Positions 35,437-46,177 of a stretch of DNA of 64,000 bases are shown here, one piece after another (the stretch's first letter is position 1; every line of letters starts with the position of its first letter). The notes under the pieces were generated by a model that saw only the letters and a list, made by a program, of their open reading frames with translations, was not told the DNA's origin and did not search any database. Position numbers and translations under genes: made by a program. The DNA is from Nitrosospira multiformis. Its GTDB lineage: Bacteria; Pseudomonadota; Gammaproteobacteria; Burkholderiales; Nitrosomonadaceae. The DNA lies in the NCBI RefSeq assembly GCF_003050865.1, contig NZ_QAOK01000019.1, positions 1 through 64,000 on the forward strand, read 5' to 3'.

Positions 35437-37152
35437 TTAATTATTTGCTTTGCGCAGATAGTCGGACAGGACATTTAACACCGAACCTGGCAGTTGCCCG
35501 CTGGGGGGCATCGGATTGATCGGTTCGTGCATGCGGCCTATGATTTTGTCGACCAGATCGCGGTGCTTGAAATCAGCTTCGGTCATTAAAACCGGCTTGG
35601 CCATTTCCGGTGTATGGCAATAGCTGCAATGTTCCTGCAAATATTTGAACGGTTCCTTTTTGACCCGCTCCATCGTCCAGTGATCGTCCCATTGGCAATT
35701 TCCCGGCTGCCGGTCGCAATCATTGATCTTTTGCAAGGCCGTCCGATAGTGTCCGAGCGATAGTTTTTCCCGTAATTCGTTCTCCTCCTTGATCGATTTG
35801 GCGCTGACCCTGATCGGCAGGATACCTTCGCTCTTTATCTTTTTATCGTGCACGCTATCGCTGCGCTGAGTCTCGGAAACATTCGACAAAAACAAACGAG
35901 CACGCCAGTTTTCGCCAACCGCGGGATGAAATTTTTCGTCCTTCAGGCTGTGGACGGAAAACAGGTAATTAACAAAAGTGGCGTAGACACCATTTCCGAG
36001 TGCATGGCATTGCGCGCACGCTTTCGCCTCGGGGCTGACCAGACGCCTGGGCTTTTCCCAGGGATACTGCATCAGGTCTTCATAATATTTATCTTTTTTG
36101 TCGGCTTCGCTCATCGCCAGTAAAAATTTGTTGAGCGTACCGTCTCCATCAAAAGGAGAAACCACCGAGTACAGCATTCCCGACCGGCGGTTTGGTTTCA
36201 GAACCTTGCACTGATATTTGATGCGGTCGCCCGGCGCATAGGTTTGTGCAAGATATTTGCCGCAAGCCTCGTTGCTGGAAAAACTTCTGACACAGTTGGC
36301 AGAGCTGCCGGCAACCAGGCAGACCGGCTCATTGAATGGGTAGCGAATGAACGGACCGTTGGAGTGACAACGGGTGCAGCCCCCAAGGGTCGGCACCGAC
36401 CAGTGGACCACCATTTTTTCATCGAATTTACTGAAGCCTGGCGCAGGAATCTTTTCCCCCGGAATCAGAGCAACCTCCGCTTCCGTTCTGATGGTTTCGA
36501 CCGGCTCACCTTCATTGTTCTTCTCGATGACCGTCCACTTCCCATTGACCTTGAGGGTTTGCGTTGGCTGCCCGGCAAAATAGCAGGTTTTACCCGTATG
36601 CCGGTTGTAGCCGATCAGGCCCAGTTCATTGTAATGATCCCCCTGCTTCGAAAAATTGCTATTTTTCCGGCATATGTAGATCCAATCGACGGTTTGCCCG
36701 CCCTTGATCTGATTTGTCAGGTGTTTGATGCGATTGCCGGGGATACAGCCAGCATTACGCATGTCCCGAAAAATGCCGCTGGGCTTGTCGCAGGAGGTGA
36801 TGTCATCGAATAACCGGGTGTCGACATTCAACTTGAGCTGCCCGGTTTCGGAATTGCGGAACCGGGGAGTGCTCTCCGGGAAATCATTACCAAGCTCGAT
36901 CACTTTGCCGTCGGCAAGCGTGCGCTCGGTCGGAATCAGCACTGCATCCGGACAGTGAATGGTTTCCTGAGGAAATGGTCCCAGCTCTGCTTCACAAACC
37001 TCGAAATATTTCTTGTTGATCTCAACTCTGACCTTGGATGGCGCAGCCACCGGCGTCATTTCAGGCTCATCCTCATAGGCTTGTTGCGCAAGGAGCTCTG
37101 AGGCAAACGCAAGAAGCAGGAGAAAAAAGCTGGATAAAATCTTTTGCTGCAT
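35437..37152 (-). CDS. Exported triheme c-type cytochrome of unknown role
   Basis: A 571-residue protein. A signal peptide lies at the N-terminus (MQQKILSSFFLLLLAFASELLA|QQA). Three haem-c motifs are present: CTRCH near residue 259, CAQCH near 382 and CSYCH near 520, with other cysteines between that may form disulfides. The C-terminal end, PINPMPPSGQLPGSVLNVLSDYLRKANN, looks like the Met-ligand part of a cytochrome c domain. It should be periplasmic and carry electrons. The start at 37152 is preferred over one four codons earlier because GGAG stands six bases before it. Eleven bases separate it from the glutamate-synthase-like gene. I do not recognise its family further. Confidence 0.75.
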   Translation of the reverse strand: MQQKILSSFFLLLLAFASELLAQQAYEDEPEMTPVAAPSKVRVEINKKYFEVCEAELGPFPQETIHCPDAVLIPTERTLADGKVIELGNDFPESTPRFRNSETGQLKLNVDTRLFDDITSCDKPSGIFRDMRNAGCIPGNRIKHLTNQIKGGQTVDWIYICRKNSNFSKQGDHYNELGLIGYNRHTGKTCYFAGQPTQTLKVNGKWTVIEKNNEGEPVETIRTEAEVALIPGEKIPAPGFSKFDEKMVVHWSVPTLGGCTRCHSNGPFIRYPFNEPVCLVAGSSANCVRSFSSNEACGKYLAQTYAPGDRIKYQCKVLKPNRRSGMLYSVVSPFDGDGTLNKFLLAMSEADKKDKYYEDLMQYPWEKPRRLVSPEAKACAQCHALGNGVYATFVNYLFSVHSLKDEKFHPAVGENWRARLFLSNVSETQRSDSVHDKKIKSEGILPIRVSAKSIKEENELREKLSLGHYRTALQKINDCDRQPGNCQWDDHWTMERVKKEPFKYLQEHCSYCHTPEMAKPVLMTEADFKHRDLVDKIIGRMHEPINPMPPSGQLPGSVLNVLSDYLRKANN

Positions 37153-37820
37153 CACAATCTCCATCGATCTATCTATTAAACAAACTTATTATTCAGGCTG
37201 AAGTACATAGATGCCCCTGTCTGCGTGACCGTATGGAATAATCCGGGTAACATTTTTTCGCGCACTATTGCCGTCATCTTCAAGCGCCGTCATCTTCAAG
37301 CGCCGTCATCTTCAAGCGACCTGCCTGCTCAGCAATTATCCGGCTGTTGCCTGTTTTCCATTTTCTGGAAAAGATATGTCTATATCACGTTGTTCCATTC
37401 TTCCTCCGGGGTTTTGAGAAGGCTGTCTGGTTAAAGTAAAACAGGCTCGGCAGCCTTTGCCGCGAGTTGTTGATAGCACCTTTCTTTGGCCTCGGCGGTT
37501 GCTTGTCATCGATGGATTCAAGCAACTGCTGATGATTGAACCAGGATACCCATTCCAGGGTGCGAGAAACCGTAATCCGTTATCGCCGGTGATCTCAAAA
37601 AATGCGCCTGGAATACAACTTGATTTAAGAACAAAATGATCTATATATAAAATACAAAAACTATACGATGAGAGTTCTTCCTTCGGGAGGAGTCCGCGCA
37701 GGCCGGAAGAGTGCGCAGCCCTGCCGCCCGCGCTAATCCTCAAGCTGCGAGAAGCCGATGCAAATCCGTTAGCTAACGCGAGCTTCCTCTAAAAAGCGCC
37801 TCCCCTAAAAACCGGATTTC
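37153..37820. other. Intergenic region with a promoter candidate
   Basis: This 668-bp gap lies between divergent genes. I see no gene; short open frames here lack ribosome sites. It holds the promoter of the cytochrome operon at its left and a 3 x 16-bp tandem array at 37271-37318. An AT-rich stretch at 37620-37651 (TTGATT, about 17-18 bases, TATATA/TATAAA) is a promoter candidate for the MFS gene. Confidence 0.45.
37271..37318. repeat. Three perfect tandem copies of a 16-bp unit
   Basis: CCGTCATCTTCAAGCG is repeated three times without change and a partial unit precedes it. It is intergenic, about 120 bp upstream of the cytochrome gene. Confidence 0.95.
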
Positions 37821-39542
37821 ATGATGAATAAAAACGCGGGTGAGGCTGTCTCGGGCAGTTCGCATGGGGTCATATACGGCCCGCTCAAGGTACCGCTGTT
37901 TCGTGCTTTCTGGTTCGCTGCACTCGCATCCAACATCGGCACCTGGATAAACGGAGTTTCCTCAGCCTGGGTAATGACTGATCTCTCTCCTTCACCGGTG
38001 ATGGTGTCTCTGGTGCAGGCGGCCACTTCGTTACCCATGGTACTGTTCGCGCTGGCCGCGGGTGCGCTGACCGATATCGTAGACCGGCGACGTTACCTGC
38101 TCTTCACGCAAATATGGATGGCGCTTGCCGCGACAATGCTCGCCGTGCTTGCTGCTACCGATCAGATCGATATCTGGAACCTGTTGATTCTGACCTTCGC
38201 TCTCGGCATTGGCGCCTCACTGGCGACCCCTGCGCTGAACGTCACTGCCCCCGAGCTCGTTCCCCGGAATATGCTGCCGGAAGCGGTCGCATTGAGTTCG
38301 TTGTCAATGAATCTGTCGCGTTCCCTCGGACCTGCCATTGCCGGCGTGTTGCTGGCCCAGATCGGCGCATGGGCCGCTTATAGCCTGAATGCACTCTCAT
38401 TTATAGGCATGATTGCCGTGCTGTGGCGGTGGAAACGTGAACCGGAAGAACGATCATTGCCGCCCGAACGCTTCTTTCAGGCGTTGCGCGCCGGGGTGCG
38501 CTATGCCCATATAGCATCGCCTTTCCGTGCGGTGCTGATTCGCACCACGGCTTTTATTCTCTTCGCAGCCGCGGGATGGGCATTGCTTCCGCTGATTGCA
38601 CGAGTCGAATTGGGCGGGGGACCCGGAACTTATGGACTCTTGCTCTCCTTCGTCGGTATCGGGGCGGTTTGCGGTCTCCTTGTTCTGCCCCGCCTGCATG
38701 AGCTTGTCTCCCGCGATCGCCTGGTGCTGATGGCAAGCCTGATTTATGCGGCAACGATCATGGCGCTGGCAACGCTGCAGAGCGAAGAGATGCTTTATGC
38801 CGTCATGACGCTTTCCGGCGCAGCATGGGTTGGCGTGCTCTGGTCGCTGCAGGTTACTGCACAGACCGCTGTTCCTGCATGGGTTCGGGGACGCGCACTG
38901 TCTCTCTATATCATGGTTTTCTCCGCCGGCCTGGCATTGGGAAGCCTGTTTTGGGGCTGGGTTGCTGCCAGCACCACCGTTCCCACCGCGCTCCTGCTAT
39001 CCTCGGTCGGGACTATGGTGGCAGCGCTGGCCGTTCGCAATTTCAGCCTGGGCTCCCGGAAGGCCCCAGATCTTGCTCCTTCATATCATTGGCGGCCACA
39101 TCCTCCAGCAATGGAAGAACCTGATTTGCGCCGCGGACCCGTGCTGGTCACTGTCGAATATGAGATTGCGCTGGATCAGCGGCGAGCCTTCCTGGAAGCA
39201 ATCCGCTCCCTGGGGGCATCGCGCCGGCGCGATGGGGCGTTTGCCTGGGGAGTCTTTGAGGACCTCGAGAAGCCGGGGCGTTATATCGAATTCTTCCAGC
39301 AGGCCTCCTGGCTGGATCATTTACGCCAGCATGCACGCGTTACCCGCGAGGACCAGCGTGTGCAGGAAAACGTCAACTGCTTTCATACAGGCAGGGAAGC
39401 ACCGCGAGTTTCGCATTTCATCGGCGGCGCGCCGACAGCGTCAACCGACAGTACAGCGGCGACGGGGGGCATGACTAAGCATAAAGAGGAAACTGCCGCG
39501 CCAATCGCCGAACTTGATAACCCCCTTTTTCCGCCTCACTGA
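37821..39542 (+). CDS. MFS transporter with a C-terminal soluble ABM-like domain
   Basis: A 573-residue protein. Residues 20-405 form about twelve membrane helices of the MFS_3 (enterobactin exporter EntS-like) group, with ALAAGALTDIVDRRRYLL as the loop 2-3 motif and SSLSMNLSRSLGPAIAGVLLAQIG in the middle. Residues 435-535 are soluble: VLVTVEYEIALDQRRAFLEAIRSLG and GAFAWGVFEDLEKPGRYIEFFQQASWLDHLRQHARVT resemble antibiotic-biosynthesis monooxygenase/Dabb-type folds, known as a tail in part of this family. The substrate is unknown; exporters of this group move siderophores or drugs. It lies 13 bp before the pirin gene and is probably co-transcribed with it. No good ribosome site precedes the double ATG. 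Confidence 0.82.
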   Translation: MMNKNAGEAVSGSSHGVIYGPLKVPLFRAFWFAALASNIGTWINGVSSAWVMTDLSPSPVMVSLVQAATSLPMVLFALAAGALTDIVDRRRYLLFTQIWMALAATMLAVLAATDQIDIWNLLILTFALGIGASLATPALNVTAPELVPRNMLPEAVALSSLSMNLSRSLGPAIAGVLLAQIGAWAAYSLNALSFIGMIAVLWRWKREPEERSLPPERFFQALRAGVRYAHIASPFRAVLIRTTAFILFAAAGWALLPLIARVELGGGPGTYGLLLSFVGIGAVCGLLVLPRLHELVSRDRLVLMASLIYAATIMALATLQSEEMLYAVMTLSGAAWVGVLWSLQVTAQTAVPAWVRGRALSLYIMVFSAGLALGSLFWGWVAASTTVPTALLLSSVGTMVAALAVRNFSLGSRKAPDLAPSYHWRPHPPAMEEPDLRRGPVLVTVEYEIALDQRRAFLEAIRSLGASRRRDGAFAWGVFEDLEKPGRYIEFFQQASWLDHLRQHARVTREDQRVQENVNCFHTGREAPRVSHFIGGAPTASTDSTAATGGMTKHKEETAAPIAELDNPLFPPH

Positions 39543-39555
39543 AAGGAGCATTTAA

Positions 39556-40254
39556 ATGATCCAACTACGTCGCGCCCATGAGCGGGGTCATGCCGACCAC
39601 GGCTGGCTGAATTCCTGGCACAGCTTTTCTTTCGCGGATTATTACGATCCTGAGCATACGCAGTTTCGTTCGTTGCGGGTGATCAATGACGATACCGTTC
39701 AGCCAGGGCAGGGTTTTGGCACGCATGGGCATCGCGATATGGAGATTGTCAGCTATGTGCTGGAAGGCGCGCTGGCACATAAAGACAGTACCGGGGGCGG
39801 TTCAGTGATCCGCCCCGGCAGCGTGCAGCGCATGAGTGCAGGAACTGGCGTGCGGCACAGCGAATTCAACGCCTCGCAGAGCGAAAAAGTTCATTTCCTG
39901 CAAATCTGGTTCCTGCCCAACAAGACCGGTATTCCGCCCGGCTATGAGGAGAAATACTTTGATGAAGCGGAAAAGCGCGGGAAGCTACGCCTGGTCGCCT
40001 CGCCGGATGGCGCCAATGGTTCTGTAAAAATACAGACCGATGCGAAGATGTTCGCTGGACTGGTGGATGCGGGCGAGCGAATTGAACACAGTATTGGCTC
40101 AGGTGATGATGTTTACGTCCACATTGCGTGCGGCCATGTATCACTGAATGGCCATCCGCTTGAAACGGGAGATGCCGCCATGCTTACCAACGAAGACCGT
40201 CTGGTTCTCGACCAGGGTCAAAAGGCGGAAGTGCTGGTGTTTGAATTGTGGTAA
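39556..40254 (+). CDS. Pirin family protein, YhhW-like
   Basis: A 232-residue bicupin. The N-terminal cupin has NSWHSFSFADYYDP and GTHGHRDMEIVSYVLEGALAHKDSTGGG, whose two His and the later SAGTGVRHSEFNAS (His, Glu) are the iron ligands of pirins such as YhhW, a quercetin dioxygenase in vitro. The second cupin (about 140-232) lacks ligands. GAAAGGAG stands six bases before the ATG. It follows the MFS gene by 13 bp. The natural substrate is unknown. Confidence 0.9.
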   Translation: MIQLRRAHERGHADHGWLNSWHSFSFADYYDPEHTQFRSLRVINDDTVQPGQGFGTHGHRDMEIVSYVLEGALAHKDSTGGGSVIRPGSVQRMSAGTGVRHSEFNASQSEKVHFLQIWFLPNKTGIPPGYEEKYFDEAEKRGKLRLVASPDGANGSVKIQTDAKMFAGLVDAGERIEHSIGSGDDVYVHIACGHVSLNGHPLETGDAAMLTNEDRLVLDQGQKAEVLVFELW

Positions 40255-40367
40255 GGAGCGTTCTGACAGGGAAATCAGTGTATCCGATAGGTAGCCCTGC
40301 TGAGGAAGAAGCAGCAGCAATGAACCCCGGAGGAGCTTCAGGCACAATGGGTGAGTCAACGAAATAG

Positions 40368-40388
40368 ATTCCGGGTCAAGCCCGGAAT
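40368..40388. repeat. Dispersed palindrome, copy 2
   Basis: ATTCCGGG and CCCGGAAT flank TCAAG, followed by GACG. This is the same element as at 12793-12813. It lies between the convergent pirin and tilS genes, where it could also serve as a bidirectional transcript end. Confidence 0.8.
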
Positions 40389-40419
40389 GACGAATTTGTG
40401 GAAACTCTTTCCTCTTTCA

Positions 40420-41856
40420 TCAGGCTGAATGAGGAATCTCGCGTCCTCCCCATGGAGAGCCTGGATTTGCCTGCCACTCCACCACGAGACCCTGTTCGTC
40501 GTCCGCTGCCTGAAAGTCGCAGTCTACCCCAATCCCTGGTACACAGACCAGCTGCTCTCCGCTGAATATGAGCGGTAGCCTTTGCCGTTGCCAGGGTGGA
40601 AGCGATGCTTCCCGTAGCAGGTTTTTAAGGCTGCGGCGCGGACGATTGCAGTCTGGACGCAGGCGTTCCCCGCCCTGGCGCAGACGGATCGTTATGGACT
40701 GCTCGTTGATCTTTTGTAAACCAATCCCTGCGCCTATACAACGTGTAAACCGGAGGGTTCCGCCAAATTCAGGGGTGGGAAGGCATTCTTCTCCCTGCCA
40801 GACCAAGTGCCAGCGAGCCGCGGGAATCGCTTGGACTTTTCGTATATGTACCCGACTTCTGAAGCACCGGATTTCTGTATTCCCGAAAATGACATGCAGT
40901 TTTGTATCGGGGCACGAGGAGAGCAGTTGCCGCAGAATTTCTTCGAGCTTTACCGTACTGGGCAGTATGACGCCATGCTGTGCCAGCGTGTAGCGCAGCA
41001 GGTTCCGGGCACGCGGAAGACCCAGTTTCCGTAAGTCTTCGACATGGAGCTTTCCGGGCACTGCACATTGCGCGCTATCGACTTCAGCCAATTCATCCAG
41101 TAAAGCCGATGCCTCTGCCATATGGCGGCTGGCGCGCAGGAAAGTCGTACGATAAGCGGGGAAGCGCATCTCCAGGAGCGGAAAAAGTGCGTGGCGCAGA
41201 AAATTCCGATCAAAAGATACCTCGTCGTTGCTTTCATCGGTAATCCACTGCAAAGCATGCTCTCTCGCATAGTCTTCGATCTCCCGCCGCGAAACATCTA
41301 GCAGAGGCCGAAGCAGCTTCGGGCGGCGCTCAAGTGCAGGGACGGGGCCTGTCGAGACTTGCTCGTCCATTTCTTTTCGCACGGTTCTCACAACCGGCAT
41401 CGCGCTCAGACCCTTTACCCCTGCACCACGCAGCAATTGCAGCAGCAGCGTTTCTGCCTGGTCGTCCAGATGCTGGGCCAGCACCACATAATCGGTTTGG
41501 AGATTTCGAAAGATGCGATAGCGTTCTTCACGCGCCGCAGCTTCCAGACTGATTCCTGGCTCGCGCATGACTTTTACTCTGGCAATTTCAAGGGGAATGT
41601 TTCGGGACTGGCACAGATTTCGGCAGAATTCACTCCATTTGTCTGCATTGGGGCTGATGCCGTGGTTGACATGAACGGCGGAGAGCGGGAGCTGCATTTG
41701 CGAGACAAGCGGGACTAGCAGGTGCAGCAACACTGCCGAATCCACTCCCCCGCTCAATGCAACCGTCAGATGATCGCCGGTTTGGACCTGCGTACGCAAT
41801 ACATGCTGCGCCCTGCGTGAGATATTATCTGACTTTGACTTCCTTGAACTTGCCAT
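40420..41856 (-). CDS. tilS: tRNA(Ile)-lysidine synthetase
   Basis: A 478-residue cytoplasmic enzyme that attaches lysine to C34 of the CAU-anticodon tRNA-Ile, changing its codon from AUG to AUA. The N-type ATP pyrophosphatase loop SGGVDS is at 35-40, followed by [15 protein letters not shown] and the TilS-specific [27 protein letters not shown] stretch. The middle carries [15 protein letters not shown], and the C-terminal part has the tRNA-binding [39 protein letters not shown]. It starts inside the 3' end of accA, overlapping by 32 bases, so the two are translated in sequence from one message. Confidence 0.95.
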   Translation of the reverse strand: MASSRKSKSDNISRRAQHVLRTQVQTGDHLTVALSGGVDSAVLLHLLVPLVSQMQLPLSAVHVNHGISPNADKWSEFCRNLCQSRNIPLEIARVKVMREPGISLEAAAREERYRIFRNLQTDYVVLAQHLDDQAETLLLQLLRGAGVKGLSAMPVVRTVRKEMDEQVSTGPVPALERRPKLLRPLLDVSRREIEDYAREHALQWITDESNDEVSFDRNFLRHALFPLLEMRFPAYRTTFLRASRHMAEASALLDELAEVDSAQCAVPGKLHVEDLRKLGLPRARNLLRYTLAQHGVILPSTVKLEEILRQLLSSCPDTKLHVIFGNTEIRCFRSRVHIRKVQAIPAARWHLVWQGEECLPTPEFGGTLRFTRCIGAGIGLQKINEQSITIRLRQGGERLRPDCNRPRRSLKNLLREASLPPWQRQRLPLIFSGEQLVCVPGIGVDCDFQAADDEQGLVVEWQANPGSPWGGREIPHSA

Positions 41857-42793
41857 ATCCCATCAGCCGCTCAAAGCGTTTCTCCAGCAACGTTTCGATG
41901 GAATAGTCCTGCAGGAGCTTGAGCGAGTCCTGCAAGGCTTTCCTTACGGCTTGCATGGTTGCGGGATGATCACGATGCGCACCTCCGGAGGGCTCGCTGA
42001 TGATCATGTCTATCAGGTCCAGGCTTTTGAGGCGATGCGCCGTGATTCCCATGATCTCGGCAGCTTCAGGTGCCTTGTCAGCGCTTTTCCAAAGGATGGA
42101 GGCACAGCCTTCAGGAGAAATGACGGAATAGGTTGCATATTGCAGCATCTGGATTGAGTCGCCCACTGCCACCGCCAGTGCGCCGCCAGACCCGCCCTCC
42201 CCGATAACGGTGCAGATCACCGGCACTTTCAATTCCGCCATTACATACAGGTTGTGTCCAATCGCTTCTGACTGGCCGCGTTCTTCCGCCCCAATGCCGG
42301 GATATGCGCCTGGCGTATCGATGAATGTGAACAGCGGGATGGCGAATTTTTCTGCCAGGCGCATCAGGCGCAGCGCCTTGCGATATCCCTCGGGCTTGGG
42401 CATGCCAAAATTGCGATGAATTTTTTCCTTGGTGTCACGCCCCTTCTGGTGGCCGATCACCATGACTGCCTGGCCGTTAAAACGCGCCAACCCGCCTATT
42501 ATGGCATAGTCATCCGCAAAGCCACGGTCGCCGTGGAGTTCTTCGAAATCCGTGAAAAGATTCTGAATGTAATCGAGCGTATAGGGGCGCTGTGGATGGC
42601 GCGCGACTTGTGAAATCTGCCAGGGCGTGAGCTTCCCGTATATGCTGTTGGTGAGGGACTGGCTTTTCTTTTGCAGGCGCAGGATCTCGGCTGAAATATC
42701 GACCGCTGAGTCGTCCTGGGCAAAACGCAACTCTTCTATTTTCGCTTCAAGCTCAGCAATCGGCTGCTCGAAATCCAGAAATGTAATCTTCAT
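41825..42793 (-). CDS. accA: Acetyl-CoA carboxylase carboxyltransferase subunit alpha
   Basis: A 322-residue subunit of acetyl-CoA carboxylase, which makes malonyl-CoA for fatty-acid synthesis in the cytoplasm. It has the typical N-terminal [18 protein letters not shown], the barrel [33 protein letters not shown], and the carboxyltransferase motifs [17 protein letters not shown] and [22 protein letters not shown] with [17 protein letters not shown] (oxyanion glycines). The length equals the family norm. tilS overlaps its end. The beta subunit is not in this window, as is usual. Confidence 0.97.
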   Translation of the reverse strand: MKITFLDFEQPIAELEAKIEELRFAQDDSAVDISAEILRLQKKSQSLTNSIYGKLTPWQISQVARHPQRPYTLDYIQNLFTDFEELHGDRGFADDYAIIGGLARFNGQAVMVIGHQKGRDTKEKIHRNFGMPKPEGYRKALRLMRLAEKFAIPLFTFIDTPGAYPGIGAEERGQSEAIGHNLYVMAELKVPVICTVIGEGGSGGALAVAVGDSIQMLQYATYSVISPEGCASILWKSADKAPEAAEIMGITAHRLKSLDLIDMIISEPSGGAHRDHPATMQAVRKALQDSLKLLQDYSIETLLEKRFERLMGYGKFKEVKVR

Positions 42794-42999
42794 AAAACAC
42801 CGATTTAAGCCGAAACGGTAATGATACAGGATCAGGTGAAAACCGAGGAATCTCTCAATAAGTCGGGATGTCTGCGAGCCCTGTTTACCGGTTCCCTGTT
42901 TGCCCCTCCATGGAGAATCATATTCCGTTTCTGCTGTAGGAAACGTATAATGGAGAGTTTTTTCCAGCCCCTTCTCGGGGACAGAGAGAGGAAAAGACG

Positions 43000-44673
43000 T
43001 TGATTACAACAGCCAATATCACCATGCAGTTTGGGGCAAAACCCCTTTTCGAGAATGTCTCGGTCAAGTTCGGCGATGGCAATCGCTATGGATTGATCGG
43101 CGCCAACGGGTGTGGGAAATCGACCTTCATGAAAATCCTGGGGAGCGATCTGGAGCCTACTTCCGGCAATGTCAGTGTAGATGCGGGTGAGCGCGTGGGA
43201 AAATTGCGCCAGGACCAGTTCGCTTTCGAAAATTGTCTCGTAATCGATACGGTGATGATGGGGCATGAAGAACTGTGGCGCGTAAAGGAAGAACGCGACG
43301 CAATTTATGCCGATCCCGATGCGACGGAAGATGACTACATGCGCGCCGCGGAACTGGAAGCGAGATTCGCTGAACTGGATGGCTATTCCGCCGAAGCGCG
43401 CGCGGGAGAACTGCTACTCGGGGTGGGCATACCGCTGCCGCAACATCAGGGGCTGATGAGCGCTGTGGCACCCGGCTTCAAACTGCGCATACTGCTTGCC
43501 CAGGCGTTGTTTGCCGATCCGGATATCCTGCTCCTGGACGAGCCCACCAATAATCTCGATATCAATACCATCCGCTGGCTTGAAGATGTCATCAACACCA
43601 GCAGGAGCACGATTGTCATCATTTCGCATGACCGGCATTTCCTGAACAGCGTATGTACCCACATGGCTGACCTGGATTATGGCGAAATCCGCATCTATCC
43701 GGGAAATTACGATGACTACATGCTCGCCTCTACCCAGGTGCGAGAGCGCATGCTGGCCGACAACGCGAAGAAAAAAGCCCAGATTGCTGAATTGCAGTCG
43801 TTCGTGAGCCGATTTTCCGCCAACGCCTCCAAAGCACGGCAAGCGACCAGCCGTGCCCGCCAGATCGAAAAAATAAAGCTGGAGGATGTGAAACCTTCAA
43901 GCCGACAATATCCATACATCCGCCTGGACATGGACGAGCGCGAGAAGCTGCACCGCCTGGCGGTATCGGTGCAAAGCATCACCAAAGGTTTTGCCGGAAT
44001 GCAAAAACCGCTGTTCCACAAATTCAGCATGAATGTGGAAGCGGGCGAAAAAATTGCGATTATCGGTCCGAACGGTATTGGCAAGACGACCTTGCTGCGT
44101 TGCCTTGCCGGTGATCTGTCGCCTGATGCGGGAGAAGTCAAATGGGCGGAGAAAGCGCGTCCTGGCTATTTTGCGCAGGATCATGCCGCGGACTTCGACA
44201 ACGATGTATCGCTTACCGAATGGATGATGCAGTGGCGTGGTGAGCACGATGACGATCAGGCGGTACGGAGTGTGCTTGGCAGATTGCTGTTTTCGGGCGA
44301 TGAAGTCAGAAAATCGGTGAACGTCATTTCCGGCGGAGAGGAAGGGCGTATGCTGTTTGGCAAGCTGATGCTGCAAAGAAACAATGTATTGCTGATGGAC
44401 GAACCCACCAACCATCTCGACATGGAATCCATCGAATCGCTTAATGCAGCCTTGGAAAAATATACAGGCACACTGATTTTCGTTTCCCATGACCGCGAAT
44501 TTGTGTCGTCTCTCGCAACACGCATCGTTGAAATGAAGCCGGAGGGAGTCGTCGATTTCAAGGGCAACTACGAGGACTATTTGCGGAGCCAGGGAATTTT
44601 TTCGGATGGCGTGAATTCGCGCGGGAATAGTTCTGCCTCGTCCAAGGAAAAAGCGCGCGCCTCATCCAGATGA
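43000..44673 (+). CDS. ABC-F family ATPase, YbiT type
   Basis: A 557-residue protein with two ABC cassettes and no membrane helices, as in ABC-F translation factors that act at the ribosomal E site. The first Walker A is GANGCGKS at 34-41 and the second GPNGIGKTT near residue 356. Both halves have [10 protein letters not shown] or [10 protein letters not shown] and ISHDRHFL or VSHDREF. The linker (about 245-320) is rich in charged residues. The N-terminus [24 protein letters not shown] matches the YbiT subfamily. The start is a TTG with GAGAGGA upstream; family alignment supports it. It diverges from accA. The substrate stress is unknown. Confidence 0.9.
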   Translation: MITTANITMQFGAKPLFENVSVKFGDGNRYGLIGANGCGKSTFMKILGSDLEPTSGNVSVDAGERVGKLRQDQFAFENCLVIDTVMMGHEELWRVKEERDAIYADPDATEDDYMRAAELEARFAELDGYSAEARAGELLLGVGIPLPQHQGLMSAVAPGFKLRILLAQALFADPDILLLDEPTNNLDINTIRWLEDVINTSRSTIVIISHDRHFLNSVCTHMADLDYGEIRIYPGNYDDYMLASTQVRERMLADNAKKKAQIAELQSFVSRFSANASKARQATSRARQIEKIKLEDVKPSSRQYPYIRLDMDEREKLHRLAVSVQSITKGFAGMQKPLFHKFSMNVEAGEKIAIIGPNGIGKTTLLRCLAGDLSPDAGEVKWAEKARPGYFAQDHAADFDNDVSLTEWMMQWRGEHDDDQAVRSVLGRLLFSGDEVRKSVNVISGGEEGRMLFGKLMLQRNNVLLMDEPTNHLDMESIESLNAALEKYTGTLIFVSHDREFVSSLATRIVEMKPEGVVDFKGNYEDYLRSQGIFSDGVNSRGNSSASSKEKARASSR

Positions 44674-44733
44674 CAGGATGAGTTCTTCTCTCTGATGCTT
44701 AGCCGAGAGACTGCGCAAGCCTCGAAATAAGGC

Positions 44734-45279
44734 TTAACGCGGGGCAGTGAGCGCTGCGCGATAACGCTCCCAGTCGAAACAGGGGCCTGGGTCGGTCTTG
44801 CGACCTGGCGCAATATCGGAATGCCCCGCGATGTGCTCGATGGAATACGCTTTTTGCAGCTCCAGCGTGAGTTCGACCAGCGCTCCGTATTGAGAATCGG
44901 TAAAAGAGTGTGAATCGCTGCCCTCGAGTTCGATACCGATAGAAAAATCGTTGCACCGGTCCCTGCCCTGCCAGCAGGACTCCCCCGCGTGCCAGGCGCG
45001 TTTTTCGCACGGGACGAATTGAATGATTTCCCCTGTCCGGCGGATATAAAAGTGGCTGGAAACCCTGAGTCCGTGAATGGCGCGGTAGTAGGGATGGGCT
45101 TCCGGATCAAGTCTGTTGGTGAATAAATCGACTACGCCGTCCCCACCAAACTCATCGGGGGGAAGGCTGATGTTGTGAATCACCAGCAGACTGATTGCAC
45201 ACCCGGCGGGACGTTCGTCGAAATTGGGCGAAGCGATGAAGCGGATGCCGCTCGCACATCCCGTTGCGTCGATCTGCAT
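44734..45279 (-). CDS. ampD: 1,6-anhydro-N-acetylmuramyl-L-alanine amidase AmpD
   Basis: A 181-residue zinc amidase of peptidoglycan recycling, cleaving the peptide from anhydro-muropeptides in the cytoplasm. LLVIHNISLPPDEFGG supplies the first zinc His, VSSHFYIRRTGEIIQFVP the central part, and IAGHSDIAPGRKTDPGPCFDW the second His and the Lys/Asp pair of the active site. The start at 45279 is chosen because the family begins MQIDATG-like; a GTG at 45354 overlapping the previous stop (GTGA) would add 25 residues. A second gene, of the PP0621 family, precedes it. AmpD loss usually derepresses ampC where present; no ampC is seen here. Confidence 0.92.
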   Translation of the reverse strand: MQIDATGCASGIRFIASPNFDERPAGCAISLLVIHNISLPPDEFGGDGVVDLFTNRLDPEAHPYYRAIHGLRVSSHFYIRRTGEIIQFVPCEKRAWHAGESCWQGRDRCNDFSIGIELEGSDSHSFTDSQYGALVELTLELQKAYSIEHIAGHSDIAPGRKTDPGPCFDWERYRAALTAPR

Positions 45280-45350
45280 GAGGCAGTCATCCTGTCGGCC
45301 GCTGCTGGCTGCCTCATTTTGCCGGCTGTAACCCGTTTGCACCGTCAGGT

Positions 45351-45593
45351 TCACGATTCAGATTGCAGGTGCAGTCGCCGATGCTCATCACTGCAAAAAA
45401 AATTGCCTTCCGAAGCAATACTCTCGCTTCTGGGCAAATGGACACCGCAGTAAATACATCGGACCATATCCTCACCCTCGAGAGATTGAGGCTGTTTATG
45501 CATCTCCTCACGTTTTTTGAGAGCGCGGCGGTAGCTCCTTATTACCCAGAAAAAAAGAAGGGCAATAAGGGCGAAGAACAGGATTCTACCCAA
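45351..45593 (-). CDS. PP0621 family membrane protein
   Basis: An 80-residue protein with one N-terminal membrane helix (ILFFALIALLFFWVI) and a C-terminal zinc-ribbon-like part, MVRCIYCGVHLPRSESIASEGNFFCSDEHRRLH, with CxYC and CSxEH pairs. This matches the PP0621 family, commonly found beside ampD in beta- and gammaproteobacteria. The stop overlaps a possible GTG start of ampD. Function is unknown; the zinc part may act as a small chaperone or electron-free structural site. Confidence 0.85.
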   Translation of the reverse strand: MGRILFFALIALLFFWVIRSYRRALKKREEMHKQPQSLEGEDMVRCIYCGVHLPRSESIASEGNFFCSDEHRRLHLQSES

Positions 45594-46019
<426 letters not shown>

Positions 46020-46177
46020 AAAAACCGATTTTGATACTTGCGATGCCTGGAACAATTCATGTCAGGCACGTGGGCTGCAATTGTACGCAGGAAGGGGTTT
46101 CGGAGCAATCCAAATTAGCGCGGTGACTGCGCCACCGCGCCCCTGCCAAGCAGGCGAATTAGGTCCAGGTAAAACTA

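Noticed and set aside
37336-37743. A 135-codon open frame upstream of the MFS gene
   Set aside because: Composition is unlike a protein, there is no ribosome site, and it lies within a promoter-bearing gap.
44717-44735. Small inverted repeat between the ABC-F gene and ampD as a terminator
   Set aside because: Only a 6-bp stem without a T-run, and it overlaps the ampD stop codon.
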